Assembly (NCBI GenBank): GCA_023435645.1
Contig: JAEYRK010000006.1
Span: 1-62,041, forward strand
DNA: 62,041 nt
Direction of reading: 5' to 3'
Source of the DNA: Bacillota bacterium
Lineage (GTDB): Bacteria > Bacillota > Clostridia > Lachnospirales > Lachnospiraceae
Shown here: one piece after another, positions 15,915 to 24,006 of the stretch
Layout of the letters: every line of letters begins with the position of its first letter
Numbering within the stretch: the stretch's first letter is position 1
Translations under genes and position numbers: made by a program
The notes under the pieces: model-generated
What the model saw: only the letters and a program-made list of their open reading frames with translations
The model's database searches: none
Told to the model about the DNA's origin: nothing

Positions 15915-17030
15915 ATGGCAAGTTTATCTTTGAAGAACATTACCAAGCAATATCCCAACGGAGTTGTGGCAGTAAAAGATTTTAATCTTGAAATAGCTGA
16001 TAGAGAATTCATTATTTTCGTAGGACCTTCCGGCTGCGGTAAGTCTACGACTCTTCGTATGATAGCGGGTCTTGAGGAGATTACTCAGGGTGAATTATGG
16101 ATCGGTGATAAACTGGTTAATGATGTTGAGCCTAAGGATAGAGATATTGCAATGGTATTCCAGAACTATGCTTTGTACCCTCATATGTCAGTATATGACA
16201 ATATGGCATTCGGTCTGAAGCTTAGAAAGGTACCGAAGGATCAGATCGACAAGGTAGTTCACGAAGCTGCTAAAATCCTTGATATTGAGCATTTGTTAGA
16301 CCGTAAGCCGAAGGCTCTGTCCGGTGGTCAGAGACAGCGTGTGGCGATGGGTCGTGCGATCGTTCGTAGTCCTAAGGTATTCCTCATGGATGAGCCTCTA
16401 TCCAACCTTGATGCTAAGCTAAGAGTACAGATGCGTATCGAGATCTCTAAGCTGCACCAGAAGTTACAGACAACATTCATTTATGTAACACATGACCAGA
16501 CAGAGGCGATGACTCTGGGTACCAGAATCGTTGTTATGAAGGATGGTCTGATTCAGCAGGTAGATACTCCGCAGAACTTATACGATAAGCCGAAGAATTT
16601 ATTCGTAGCAGGCTTCATGGGATCCCCTCAGATGAACTTCATCGAGGCAACCGTTATGAAGAAGGGCGCAGATGTAGTTGTATCCTTCGGTAATAATACC
16701 CTCAAGCTTCCGGAAGGCAAAGCGAAGAAGGTAATTGACGGCGGTTACGATGAGAAGAATGTGATCATCGGTATCCGTCCTGAGGATATCCATGATGAAG
16801 AGATGTTCATCAGCAATTCTCCCGACAGCGTAGTGGAAGCAACCGTTAGAGTATACGAGCTGTTAGGTGCTGAGGTATTCTTATACTTCACAGTCGGTGA
16901 GAGTCTTGAGATTACTGCACGAGTAAATCCTCGTACAACCGCAAGACCGGATGATACCTTAAAGATTGCATTTGATATGTCTAAGCTTCATGTTTTCGAT
17001 AAGGAAACCGAGCAGGTAATCACAAACTAA
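15915..17030 (+). CDS. Sugar ABC transporter ATP-binding protein (UgpC/MsmK/MalK type)
   Basis: This 371-residue CUT1-family ATPase has Walker A GPSGCGKST at 37-45, the Q-loop MVFQNYALYPHM, the signature ALSGGQRQRVAMGRAIVR, Walker B VFLMDEPLSNLDAKL and the H-loop YVTHDQTEAMT. A C-terminal MalK-like regulatory/TOBE domain covers about 240-371. It stands alone without permease or binding-protein genes. In Firmicutes such a lone MsmK-like protein commonly energises several carbohydrate ABC importers, which is what I infer here. TAGGAGG precedes the ATG, and a strong terminator follows. Confidence 0.95.
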   Translation: MASLSLKNITKQYPNGVVAVKDFNLEIADREFIIFVGPSGCGKSTTLRMIAGLEEITQGELWIGDKLVNDVEPKDRDIAMVFQNYALYPHMSVYDNMAFGLKLRKVPKDQIDKVVHEAAKILDIEHLLDRKPKALSGGQRQRVAMGRAIVRSPKVFLMDEPLSNLDAKLRVQMRIEISKLHQKLQTTFIYVTHDQTEAMTLGTRIVVMKDGLIQQVDTPQNLYDKPKNLFVAGFMGSPQMNFIEATVMKKGADVVVSFGNNTLKLPEGKAKKVIDGGYDEKNVIIGIRPEDIHDEEMFISNSPDSVVEATVRVYELLGAEVFLYFTVGESLEITARVNPRTTARPDDTLKIAFDMSKLHVFDKETEQVITN

Positions 17031-17041
17031 TATTGAAAGTC

Positions 17042-17093
17042 AAGGCTGACGCATGCGCGGAGTATTACCGCTGGCGGACAGCCTTTTTTTTTA
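17042..17093 (+). terminator. Intrinsic terminator after the sugar ABC ATPase gene
   Basis: AAGGCTG at 17042-17048 pairs with CAGCCTT at 17079-17085. An inner hairpin of GC-rich sequence (GCGCGG...CCGCTGGCG) lies between the arms, and nine T residues follow. It lies 12 bases after the stop. The intergenic stretch 17031-17348 otherwise holds only a promoter. Confidence 0.8.
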
Positions 17094-17255
17094 CTCTTTA
17101 TTATAATCATCCCAACTTCTTTGGAGGGATCGGAAGATTGAAAAGGTGGTATGTTTTTGATTTCCGTACATATTGTTTAGACAATGAACTATATGGGAAG
17201 CTTACTTTATTGACACTATTGTACGAAAGGATTTATGCAATTTTAATAAAGTTAG

Positions 17256-17284
17256 TTTACTTTTTACGAAATCAATGATAAAAT
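17256..17284 (+). promoter_or_regulatory. Probable sigma-A promoter for the CdaR-like regulator
   Basis: TTTACT at 17256-17261 and TAAAAT at 17279-17284 are separated by 17 bases, 65 bases before the ATG at 17349. A TTGACA at 17210-17215 is also present but lacks a good -10 at the right distance. Confidence 0.5.
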
Positions 17285-17348
17285 ATGTTTTGTATCTATG
17301 AATTATAAGTGAAAATAGAAATATAATATAGAAAAAGGGAGTGAAAAA

Positions 17349-18437
17349 ATGATTTCCAATCAAATACTACAGAATACAATCGACGGACTAAAGGGAATTA
17401 CTCGGATCGACATCTGTGTTATGGATACAGAGGGGAAGATCCTTGCCTCAACAATTGATAATGCTGACCAATATGAAAGTGCAGTATTATCCTTTGTCAG
17501 CTCTCCGGCTGACAGTCAGGCTATACAGGGATATCAATTTTTTAAGGTTTTTGATGAGCACCAATTGGAATATGTTATTTTAGCGAAGGGTGACAGTGAA
17601 GATGTATTCATGATTGGAAAGATTGCGTCCTTCCAGATACAAAACCTTCTGGTGGCTTACAAGGAAAGATATGATAAGGATAATTTCATAAAAAACCTGC
17701 TGCTTGACAACCTACTTCTGGTTGACATCTATAACCGTGCGAAGAAGCTCCATATTGACACGGAAGCCAGAAGAGTGGTATATATTATTGAGACAAAGAA
17801 CGAGAAGGATGCAAATGCCCTGGAGACAGTAAGAAGTCTGTTCTCTGGGAAAACCAAAGATTTTATTACTGCAGTGGATGAGAAAAACATTATTCTCGTG
17901 AAGGAAGTAAAGCAGAATGAAACCTATGAAGAACTCCATAAAACAGCCAGAATTATCCTTGACATGCTGAATACGGAGGCCATGACGAAGGTACATGTGG
18001 CATATGGTACGATTGTGAATGAAATCAAGGATGTTTCCAGATCCTATAAGGAAGCCAAGATGGCTCTTGATGTCGGAAAGATCTTCTATAGCGGAAGGAA
18101 TGTGGTTGCTTATAATAATCTTGGAATCGGTAGACTAATCTATCAGCTTCCCATGCCTTTATGCAAGATGTTCATCAAAGAGATATTTGAGGGTAAATCA
18201 CCGGATGACTTTGATGAGGAGACACTGACAACAATTAATAAATTCTTTGAAAACAGTCTGAATGTTTCAGAAACCTCCAGGCAGCTTTATATCCACAGGA
18301 ATACCTTGGTTTACCGACTGGATAAGCTGCAGAAGAGTACGAATCTGGACCTTCGTGTTTTTGAGGATGCGATTACCTTTAAGATTGCTCTTATGGTAGT
18401 GAAGTACATGAAATATATGGAGCAGCTGGATTATTAA
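17349..18437 (+). CDS. CdaR/PucR-type transcriptional regulator
   Basis: This 362-residue protein resembles sugar-diacid/PucR regulators. The N-terminal ligand-sensing region (about 1-125) contains DICVMDTEGKILAST. A central GGDEF-like degenerate domain (about 140-270) has VHVAYGTIVNEIKDVSRSY. The C-terminal PucR helix-turn-helix (about 290-350) has LNVSETSRQLYIHRNTLVYR, broken before LDKLQ, the family signature. It most likely controls carbohydrate or acid uptake genes. The effector is unknown. Its position next to the lone sugar-ABC ATPase is suggestive, but the two are separated by a terminator. Confidence 0.9.
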   Translation: MISNQILQNTIDGLKGITRIDICVMDTEGKILASTIDNADQYESAVLSFVSSPADSQAIQGYQFFKVFDEHQLEYVILAKGDSEDVFMIGKIASFQIQNLLVAYKERYDKDNFIKNLLLDNLLLVDIYNRAKKLHIDTEARRVVYIIETKNEKDANALETVRSLFSGKTKDFITAVDEKNIILVKEVKQNETYEELHKTARIILDMLNTEAMTKVHVAYGTIVNEIKDVSRSYKEAKMALDVGKIFYSGRNVVAYNNLGIGRLIYQLPMPLCKMFIKEIFEGKSPDDFDEETLTTINKFFENSLNVSETSRQLYIHRNTLVYRLDKLQKSTNLDLRVFEDAITFKIALMVVKYMKYMEQLDY

Positions 18438-18527
18438 GCAATGAAAGCGTAGTGAGTATGCGACAAGCTTGCTTGATTACATACGAACGGAGCGAAGGAT
18501 CAATGCTTTATGCTCATGAAAAGACAA

Positions 18528-18555
18528 AGGTCTGCAGCTGATCGGCAGGCTTTTG
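18528..18555 (+). terminator. Probable terminator after the CdaR-like gene
   Basis: AGGTCTGC at 18528-18535 pairs with GCAGGCTT at 18545-18552, with two G-U pairs, followed by TTTGTT. Upstream (18440-18510) lies GAACGGAGCGAAGGATC-like sequence reminiscent of the material around the hairpin cluster at 9431-9684. Confidence 0.5.
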
Positions 18556-18595
18556 TTGCTATAAGTCCGGTATAAGGTTAGTTAGGAGGACGGGT

Positions 18596-19849
18596 ATGAA
18601 GAAGAATTTTATTACCGGCTTTCTGTCGGGGCTCTTAGGAGCAGTACTTATTTTCATGTTTGTTGGGCTATTCTTGTTGTATATGGAGGATGACAGGCCC
18701 GACACTAGTATGAAACCGAAGGTGAATGCTGAAGAAACAAGCAAAGAGGAAGAAGCAATCTCTTATGATAAGATCGTAGACAAGTTGACTGTTTTAGGGA
18801 TATTGATAGACAATTATTATCTGGAGGAGGTGGATCCGTCCGTATATGCCAATGGGATCTACAAGGGTTTTATGAGCAGCCTGGAGGACCCATATTCCAC
18901 CTATTACACGAAGGAAGAATATCAAGCGCTGATGGAAAGCTCATCAGGTGTTTATCACGGCATCGGAGCTACAGTAAGCCAGGATGTGAAAACCGGAATT
19001 ATCACAGTGGTAAAGCCCTTTGAAAACGGACCGGCTTATGAGGTAGGTATTCTGCCTGGAGATATCCTCCTAAAGGTAGACGATGTGGAAGTAACCGGCA
19101 TGGATCTATCCGAGGTTGTCAGCAGGATGAAGGGCGTAGAGGGTACAAAGGTCCGCGTTTCCGTAATTCGGGAGGGCAAAACTGACCCAATCGAGTTTAC
19201 TATTACACGACAGCAAATCAAGGTGCCTACCATTGAACACAAAATGCTGAAAGACAAAATCGGTTATATTATGATCACTGAGTTTGATGAGATTACCGTG
19301 AAGCAATTCATTTCAGCAGTAGATGAGCTGGAGAAGGCAGGGATGAAGGGTCTTATCGTGGATGTAAGGAATAACCCGGGCGGACTGTTGGTTTCCGTCG
19401 TTAAGATACTGGATCGTTTGCTTCCGAAGGGGCTGATTGTTTATACAGAGGATAAGCATGGAAATCGGCTGGAGGAGAATGCGAAGGATGACAAAATGGT
19501 AAATGTCCCTTTGGCTGTACTCATTAATGGAAATAGCGCCAGTGCCTCTGAGATTTTTGCGGGTGCTATCCAGGATTATAAACTCGGCACCATTGTAGGG
19601 ACCACCAGCTTCGGTAAAGGAATTGTACAAAAGGTGATTCCGCTATCTGACGGGACTGCTATTAAGCTGACCATATCCAAGTATTTTACTCCAAAGGGCA
19701 GGAATATTCATGGCACCGGAATTCTTCCCGATGTTGAGGTGGAGCTGTCTGAGGAGTTGAAGAAACTGGTCACGATACCGGTCGAGGAGGATAACCAGCT
19801 TCAGGAAGCGATTAAGATTGTGAAAGGACAAATCAAGAAGCAAAAATAA
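18596..19849 (+). CDS. S41-family carboxy-terminal processing protease (CtpA-like)
   Basis: This 417-residue protease has an N-terminal signal anchor (about residues 5-30, FLSGLLGAVLIFMFVGLFLL) and an extracytoplasmic body. The PDZ domain lies at about 115-200 (GIGATVSQD, VGILPGDILLKVDDVEV). The S41 catalytic domain has VDVRNNPGGLL and the nucleophile region GNSASASEIFAGA, with Ser316 and Lys341 (SFGKG) at the standard 25-residue spacing of the Ser/Lys dyad. Family members trim C-termini of periplasmic or wall-associated proteins. The start follows TAGGAGG. A strong terminator follows. It lies just upstream of a permease gene and the flagellar block. Confidence 0.95.
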   Translation: MKKNFITGFLSGLLGAVLIFMFVGLFLLYMEDDRPDTSMKPKVNAEETSKEEEAISYDKIVDKLTVLGILIDNYYLEEVDPSVYANGIYKGFMSSLEDPYSTYYTKEEYQALMESSSGVYHGIGATVSQDVKTGIITVVKPFENGPAYEVGILPGDILLKVDDVEVTGMDLSEVVSRMKGVEGTKVRVSVIREGKTDPIEFTITRQQIKVPTIEHKMLKDKIGYIMITEFDEITVKQFISAVDELEKAGMKGLIVDVRNNPGGLLVSVVKILDRLLPKGLIVYTEDKHGNRLEENAKDDKMVNVPLAVLINGNSASASEIFAGAIQDYKLGTIVGTTSFGKGIVQKVIPLSDGTAIKLTISKYFTPKGRNIHGTGILPDVEVELSEELKKLVTIPVEEDNQLQEAIKIVKGQIKKQK

Positions 19850-19874
19850 AATCCTACAATCAAATAATACAACT

Positions 19875-19906
19875 AAAACAAATTCCCCATCTGGGGAATT
19901 TGTTTT
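19875..19906 (+). terminator. Intrinsic terminator after the S41 protease gene
   Basis: AAAACAAATTCCCC and GGGGAATTTGTTTT form a perfect inverted repeat around a four-base centre, ending in a T run. It lies 26 bases after the stop. Confidence 0.85.
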
Positions 19907-19954
19907 GCTGATAGACAAAAATACTAAAATTTACTAAAAGAGGGGAAACAATCC

Positions 19955-21229
19955 ATGAAGACACCAGCAATTATTATTTTTGCAGTTACTTACCTGTTAC
20001 TTTTATCCTACCCAAAATACAGAGCCTATATCGCCCTAATCTCAGCAACTATTTTTGTTTCACTGGGTATACTTCCGTTGAATAAGGTTTTATCAACGGT
20101 GGACTGGAATGTTATTTTAATGATAGCCGGCACAATGGGTGTAGTTGGGCTGTTTATTGAATCAAAGATGCCCTCGTTATTGGCGGACATAATGATAGAG
20201 CGGATGCCAAATGTAAAATGGGCAATCATTTCTTTAGCCTTATTTGCCGGTATTATCTCAGCCTTTGTTGATAATGTTGCTACGGTTCTTATGGTGGCAC
20301 CGGTTGCACTTACAATTTCTAAGAAGCTTAAGATATCACCGGTACCCAGTATCATCGCAATTGCCGTATCCTCCAATCTCCAAGGTGCGGCCACCCTGGT
20401 CGGTGATACTACCTCCATATTATTAGGAGGATATGCAGGTTTAAATTTCCTTGATTTCTTCTATGTTGATGGTAGGATAGGTATCTTCTGGATCGTAGAG
20501 GTAGGAGCTCTGATCTCTACTTTAGTATTAGTTATTCTCTTCAGGAAAGAGAAGCAGACAATTAAGACAATGGAACGAACAGAGGTCAAGGATTATTTTC
20601 CTACGGTGCTGCTGCTTGGTATTATTATACTCATGATCTGTGCCTCCTTTGTGCCGGAAGAGTATAAGCCCGATACGATAAACGGTATCATCTGTATGTC
20701 CCTATTTGTGATTGGTTTAGTGAAAAATATCCTCTTTACCAGGGATATCGGTGGCCTTACAAAAGCGATCAAGGATATTGATTATAGTACAATTCTATTG
20801 CTGACAGGTCTCTTTATCGTAATCGGTGGTATTACGGAGGTTGGAATTGTAGAAGACATCGGTGATCTTTTTGTGAAGGTTGGTAACGATAATGTGTTTC
20901 TGATTTATACCTTGATTGTTTGGGCCTCCGTGCTCTTCTCTGCCTTCATTGATAATATCCCCTATGTGTTAACGATGCTTCCGGTAACGGCTGAGATCTC
21001 CTACCAGATGGGAATAGAGCCCAACCTCCTGTTCTTTGGGCTTTTAATCGGAGCAACGCTGGGAGGCAACATTACACCAATCGGAGCATCCGCAAATATC
21101 ACTGGACTGGGGATATTAAGGAGAGAGGGTTATGAGGTAAGTGCACCGACCTTTATGAAGATCAGTGTTCCCTTTACCCTTTCGGCGGTGATTTCCGGCT
21201 ATCTTCTGAACTGGTTGATCTGGAGCTAA
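19955..21229 (+). CDS. SLC13/ArsB-type permease (CitMHS superfamily)
   Basis: This 424-residue protein has about ten to eleven hydrophobic segments. It carries the internally duplicated ion-transporter pattern of this superfamily: ALFAGIISAFVDNVATVLMV in the first half and FSAFIDNIPYVLTMLPV in the second, each holding the Asp-Asn pair expected at the transport site. SSNLQGAATLVGDTTSILLGG and GATLGGNITPIGASANITG are the paired helical-hairpin motifs. The substrate could be sodium/proton, arsenite, citrate or other anions. NhaD/ArsB-like is the closest description. AGAGGGG precedes the ATG. Confidence 0.88.
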   Translation: MKTPAIIIFAVTYLLLLSYPKYRAYIALISATIFVSLGILPLNKVLSTVDWNVILMIAGTMGVVGLFIESKMPSLLADIMIERMPNVKWAIISLALFAGIISAFVDNVATVLMVAPVALTISKKLKISPVPSIIAIAVSSNLQGAATLVGDTTSILLGGYAGLNFLDFFYVDGRIGIFWIVEVGALISTLVLVILFRKEKQTIKTMERTEVKDYFPTVLLLGIIILMICASFVPEEYKPDTINGIICMSLFVIGLVKNILFTRDIGGLTKAIKDIDYSTILLLTGLFIVIGGITEVGIVEDIGDLFVKVGNDNVFLIYTLIVWASVLFSAFIDNIPYVLTMLPVTAEISYQMGIEPNLLFFGLLIGATLGGNITPIGASANITGLGILRREGYEVSAPTFMKISVPFTLSAVISGYLLNWLIWS

Positions 21230-21297
21230 GCTGGGGAATAGGATGACCTTTCCTCTGTCTACAAGGGAAATTAATTGAGAATATTTTGATTCGCCTA

Positions 21298-21324
21298 TAA
21301 TGTAAAAGGATTTTTATCCGATAA
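21298..21324 (+). promoter_or_regulatory. Sigma-28 (SigD/FliA) type promoter upstream of flgM
   Basis: TAAT at 21298-21301, 15 bases, then TCCGATAA at 21317-21324 match the flagellar sigma-28 pattern TAAA-N15-GCCGATAA with one mismatch in each element. It lies 51 bases upstream of the flgM ATG. FlgM genes are commonly class III, so the placement is as expected. Confidence 0.7.
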
Positions 21325-21375
21325 ATAATATAGATAACCTATACGTTAGCTATAGTATTAGAAGGTGGTGAAGGA

Positions 21376-21645
21376 ATGCGTATCGATGCATTTAACAAGG
21401 TAAGCCAATTATATCAAGCGAACAGTGTGAAGAATACCTCGAAGCCAAAGAGCGGCAGCTTCAGCGATAAGCTGGAAATTTCACAGGTGGGTAAGGACTA
21501 CCAGGCAGCAAAGCAAATCGTTGCTCAGACTCCGGATATCCGTGAGGATAAGGTACAGGAGATTAAGCAGCGGATGGAAGCCGGCAATTATTCAGTCAGC
21601 AGCGAAGAGCTGGCAAAGAAGCTGGTTGACGCATATTTTGCTTAA
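21376..21645 (+). CDS. flgM: Anti-sigma-28 factor FlgM
   Basis: This 89-residue protein inhibits the flagellar sigma factor until hook completion. The N-terminal half (AFNKVSQLYQAN, then KSGSFSDKLEISQVGKDYQ) is typically disordered. The C-terminal sigma-binding part is VQEIKQRMEAGNYSVSSEEL with AKKLVDAYF. The start follows AGAAGGTGGTG. It leads the operon flgM-flgN-flgK-flgK-flgL and lies behind a sigma-28-like promoter, which gives the usual feedback loop. Confidence 0.93.
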   Translation: MRIDAFNKVSQLYQANSVKNTSKPKSGSFSDKLEISQVGKDYQAAKQIVAQTPDIREDKVQEIKQRMEAGNYSVSSEELAKKLVDAYFA

Positions 21646-21686
21646 GCTACCTAGGATATAAGCCTGCATAGGAAAAGAGGACATCC

Positions 21687-22202
21687 ATGGCAAGTTTGAT
21701 TGATGAATTAGTTAACATCTTGGAGCAGGAATATGAAAGCTATCAGCAGCTGCTGCCGATTGCGATGGAGAAGACGCAGGTGATTGTCAGGAATGACATC
21801 AATGCGCTTCAGGATATTACAGCAAGGGAACAGCTGATGATAGACCGGATTCATTCCATGGAACGTAAGCGAAGTGAAGTCATGGTCAACATAAAAACGG
21901 TTTTAGGGAAGAAAGCCGTGACGCTGAATCTGACTTCATTAATTCAATTGCTGGATAAGCAGCCCAAGGAACAGAGGGCTCTTTCTGAGATACGCGATAA
22001 TCTGAAGCAGGCGGTTCAGAGACTGGGTGAAGTCAATGACCGCAATAAGGTTTTAATACAACAATCCCTAGAGATGATAGAATTCAATATGAATTTTATC
22101 CAAAGTACAAGGATGTCGCCGGGGAACAACACTTACACAAAAGGTGCATCTACCTATGATGCCCAGGCTTTCGGAACAGGGATGTTCGATGCGAAGCAGT
22201 AA
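21687..22202 (+). CDS. flgN: Flagellar export chaperone FlgN
   Basis: This 171-residue helical protein matches the FlgN family by sequence pattern (LVNILEQEYESYQQLLPIAM, DINALQDITAREQLMIDRI, LNLTSLIQLL, LIQQSLEMIEFNMNFI) and by position directly before two flgK genes. FlgN binds the hook-associated proteins FlgK and FlgL and delivers them to the export gate. Coiled coil is likely over much of its length. The C-terminal tail after residue 140 is low in structure. AAAGAGG precedes the ATG. Confidence 0.88.
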   Translation: MASLIDELVNILEQEYESYQQLLPIAMEKTQVIVRNDINALQDITAREQLMIDRIHSMERKRSEVMVNIKTVLGKKAVTLNLTSLIQLLDKQPKEQRALSEIRDNLKQAVQRLGEVNDRNKVLIQQSLEMIEFNMNFIQSTRMSPGNNTYTKGASTYDAQAFGTGMFDAKQ

Positions 22203-22225
22203 GAGACAGGTGGTAAGGTGAGTTC

Positions 22226-23956
22226 ATGAGTTCATTAGGCGGATTATATATCGGTGTTACAGGCTTGAATGTAAGTCAGGCTGCTTTGAATATCACATCA
22301 CATAATTTAGCCAATGTGGATACAAAGGGCTATGTTAGGCAGCAGGCTGTATTAACCGATTTCAATTATATAAAATGGGGTGAATCTTATATCTCCTCCA
22401 TGCAGCAAGGTTTGGGGGCAAACTTTGCTGCGGTGAAGCAGGTAAGGGATTCCTTCCTGGACCAAGCCTATCGTCAGGAAGCTGGCAGACAGGCTTTTTA
22501 TGAATCCCAGACTCTGGCCGTACAGGAGGTTGAGAGTCTGTTTGGCGAGCTGGAGGGTGTGGCCTTTCAGGATTCTTTGGACGAATTTTGGATTTCCCTG
22601 CAGGAGCTTTGTAAGGAACCGGATAATATCGTGGCGAGGGCTTCCCTGATTGAGACAGCAGTTACCTTCATTGAGCGCTCAGAGAATATCTCAAGACAAT
22701 TAAATAATTATCAGATCAATTTAAATACGCAGATTATCAACCAGGTCAAGCGGATTAATGAGATAGGGAACGAATTAAAAACCCTAAACATTAAAATCAG
22801 ACAGTATGAAAGCACAGGGGTAGAAAAGGCGAATGATCTAAGGGACCAAAGGAATCTGCTATTAGATGAGCTGGGTAAGATGGCAGGGATTACATATAAG
22901 GAAAATGCGGTTGGTATCGTTACGGTCAATTTGGAGGGCGTACCCTTTGTAACAGAGGATACTGTATTCCGAATGGAAACAGCCAGAATGAGCGACACAT
23001 CAGAGATGCTAAAACCGGTTTGGGTTGCTCACGGGAATTCGGATGTCTTTTCTTTGGACAAAGCACCCTCCTCCCAAAACAATACGGATGTCGGATCCTT
23101 GAAGGGACTGTTGATTGCAAGAGGTCATAAGCAGGCCAAATATACGGATATTCCGCTTAGAACTGATTACGAGACCGAGGGACTGTATCAGGATGCTGTC
23201 AGAGATTATAACAATAAGATAAATCCTTCCGTCATCATGACTGTACAGGCGCAATTTGACCAATTAATCCATGGTATAGTAACAACAGTGAATGATATCC
23301 TAAGCCCGAACAGGGAAGTAACCTTATCCGATGGCTCTAAAATAAAAATACTGGATGAGGAAAGAGCCCCGATCGGAATGGATGCGGATAAGACAATGGG
23401 CGAAGGGCTGTTCAGCAGAAAGTCCATGGACCGATATAGTGAATATATGGAGATTGAGATAGAGAACGGCTTGGGAGGCTATGAGTATATAACAGCCCGG
23501 GTTTATCAGCCAGAGGATCCTTCAGATAACTATTCCCTATTCACCTTGGGTGAGATAGAGGTAAATCGCAAGATCCTGCAAAACTATTCGATCATTCCTC
23601 TTTCCTCCAATTCCGGAACCGGGGAATATGATATCGAGACGGCAAAGAAGCTGCTGAGCGCTTGGCAGGAGCCCTTCAGTACTCTGTCGCCTAATACCTT
23701 GACTAAGAATAACTTCAACGATTACTACACCGCCTTCATCGCTGAGATTGCAAACCGGGGAGAACGGCTCAATACGATCCGCGACAACCAGGCCTCCATG
23801 GTAGTCAGCATTGACAACCAGAGACTTGAGGTTACCGGAGTTTCCTCCGATGAGGAGCTTACGAATCTGATCAAATACCAGCATGCATATAATGCATCCG
23901 CAAGATATGTCAATGTTGTCAGCGAGATGCTGGAGCATATTATAACCAGCCTGTAA
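22226..23956 (+). CDS. flgK: Flagellar hook-associated protein FlgK, first paralogue
   Basis: This 576-residue HAP1 forms the hook-filament junction. The N-terminal rod/hook motif is LGGLYIGVTGLNVSQAALNI, then SHNLANVDTKGYVRQ. The C-terminal signature is SDEELTNLIKYQHAYNASAR, broken before YVNVVSEMLE. Flanking coiled-coil segments form the D0/D1 core, and the central region (about 230-470) is variable. An in-frame ATG lies three codons after the weak AGGTGG site. It is followed by a second FlgK after 44 bases. Confidence 0.93.
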   Translation: MSSLGGLYIGVTGLNVSQAALNITSHNLANVDTKGYVRQQAVLTDFNYIKWGESYISSMQQGLGANFAAVKQVRDSFLDQAYRQEAGRQAFYESQTLAVQEVESLFGELEGVAFQDSLDEFWISLQELCKEPDNIVARASLIETAVTFIERSENISRQLNNYQINLNTQIINQVKRINEIGNELKTLNIKIRQYESTGVEKANDLRDQRNLLLDELGKMAGITYKENAVGIVTVNLEGVPFVTEDTVFRMETARMSDTSEMLKPVWVAHGNSDVFSLDKAPSSQNNTDVGSLKGLLIARGHKQAKYTDIPLRTDYETEGLYQDAVRDYNNKINPSVIMTVQAQFDQLIHGIVTTVNDILSPNREVTLSDGSKIKILDEERAPIGMDADKTMGEGLFSRKSMDRYSEYMEIEIENGLGGYEYITARVYQPEDPSDNYSLFTLGEIEVNRKILQNYSIIPLSSNSGTGEYDIETAKKLLSAWQEPFSTLSPNTLTKNNFNDYYTAFIAEIANRGERLNTIRDNQASMVVSIDNQRLEVTGVSSDEELTNLIKYQHAYNASARYVNVVSEMLEHIITSL

Positions 23957-24006
23957 GGGCTTCCTGTAAGGTTCGATTAGATACATGCAAAGAGAGGTGA
24001 TTGCAC

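Noticed and set aside
17033..17278. 81-codon open frame after the sugar ABC ATPase gene
   Set aside because: It starts three bases after the previous stop, contains the terminator hairpin and T run, has no ribosome-binding site and encodes no recognisable protein.
21303..21324. TAAA at 21303 as the -35 of the flgM promoter
   Set aside because: Spacing to CCGATAA is only 11 bases. TAAT at 21298 gives the correct 15-base spacing and was used.
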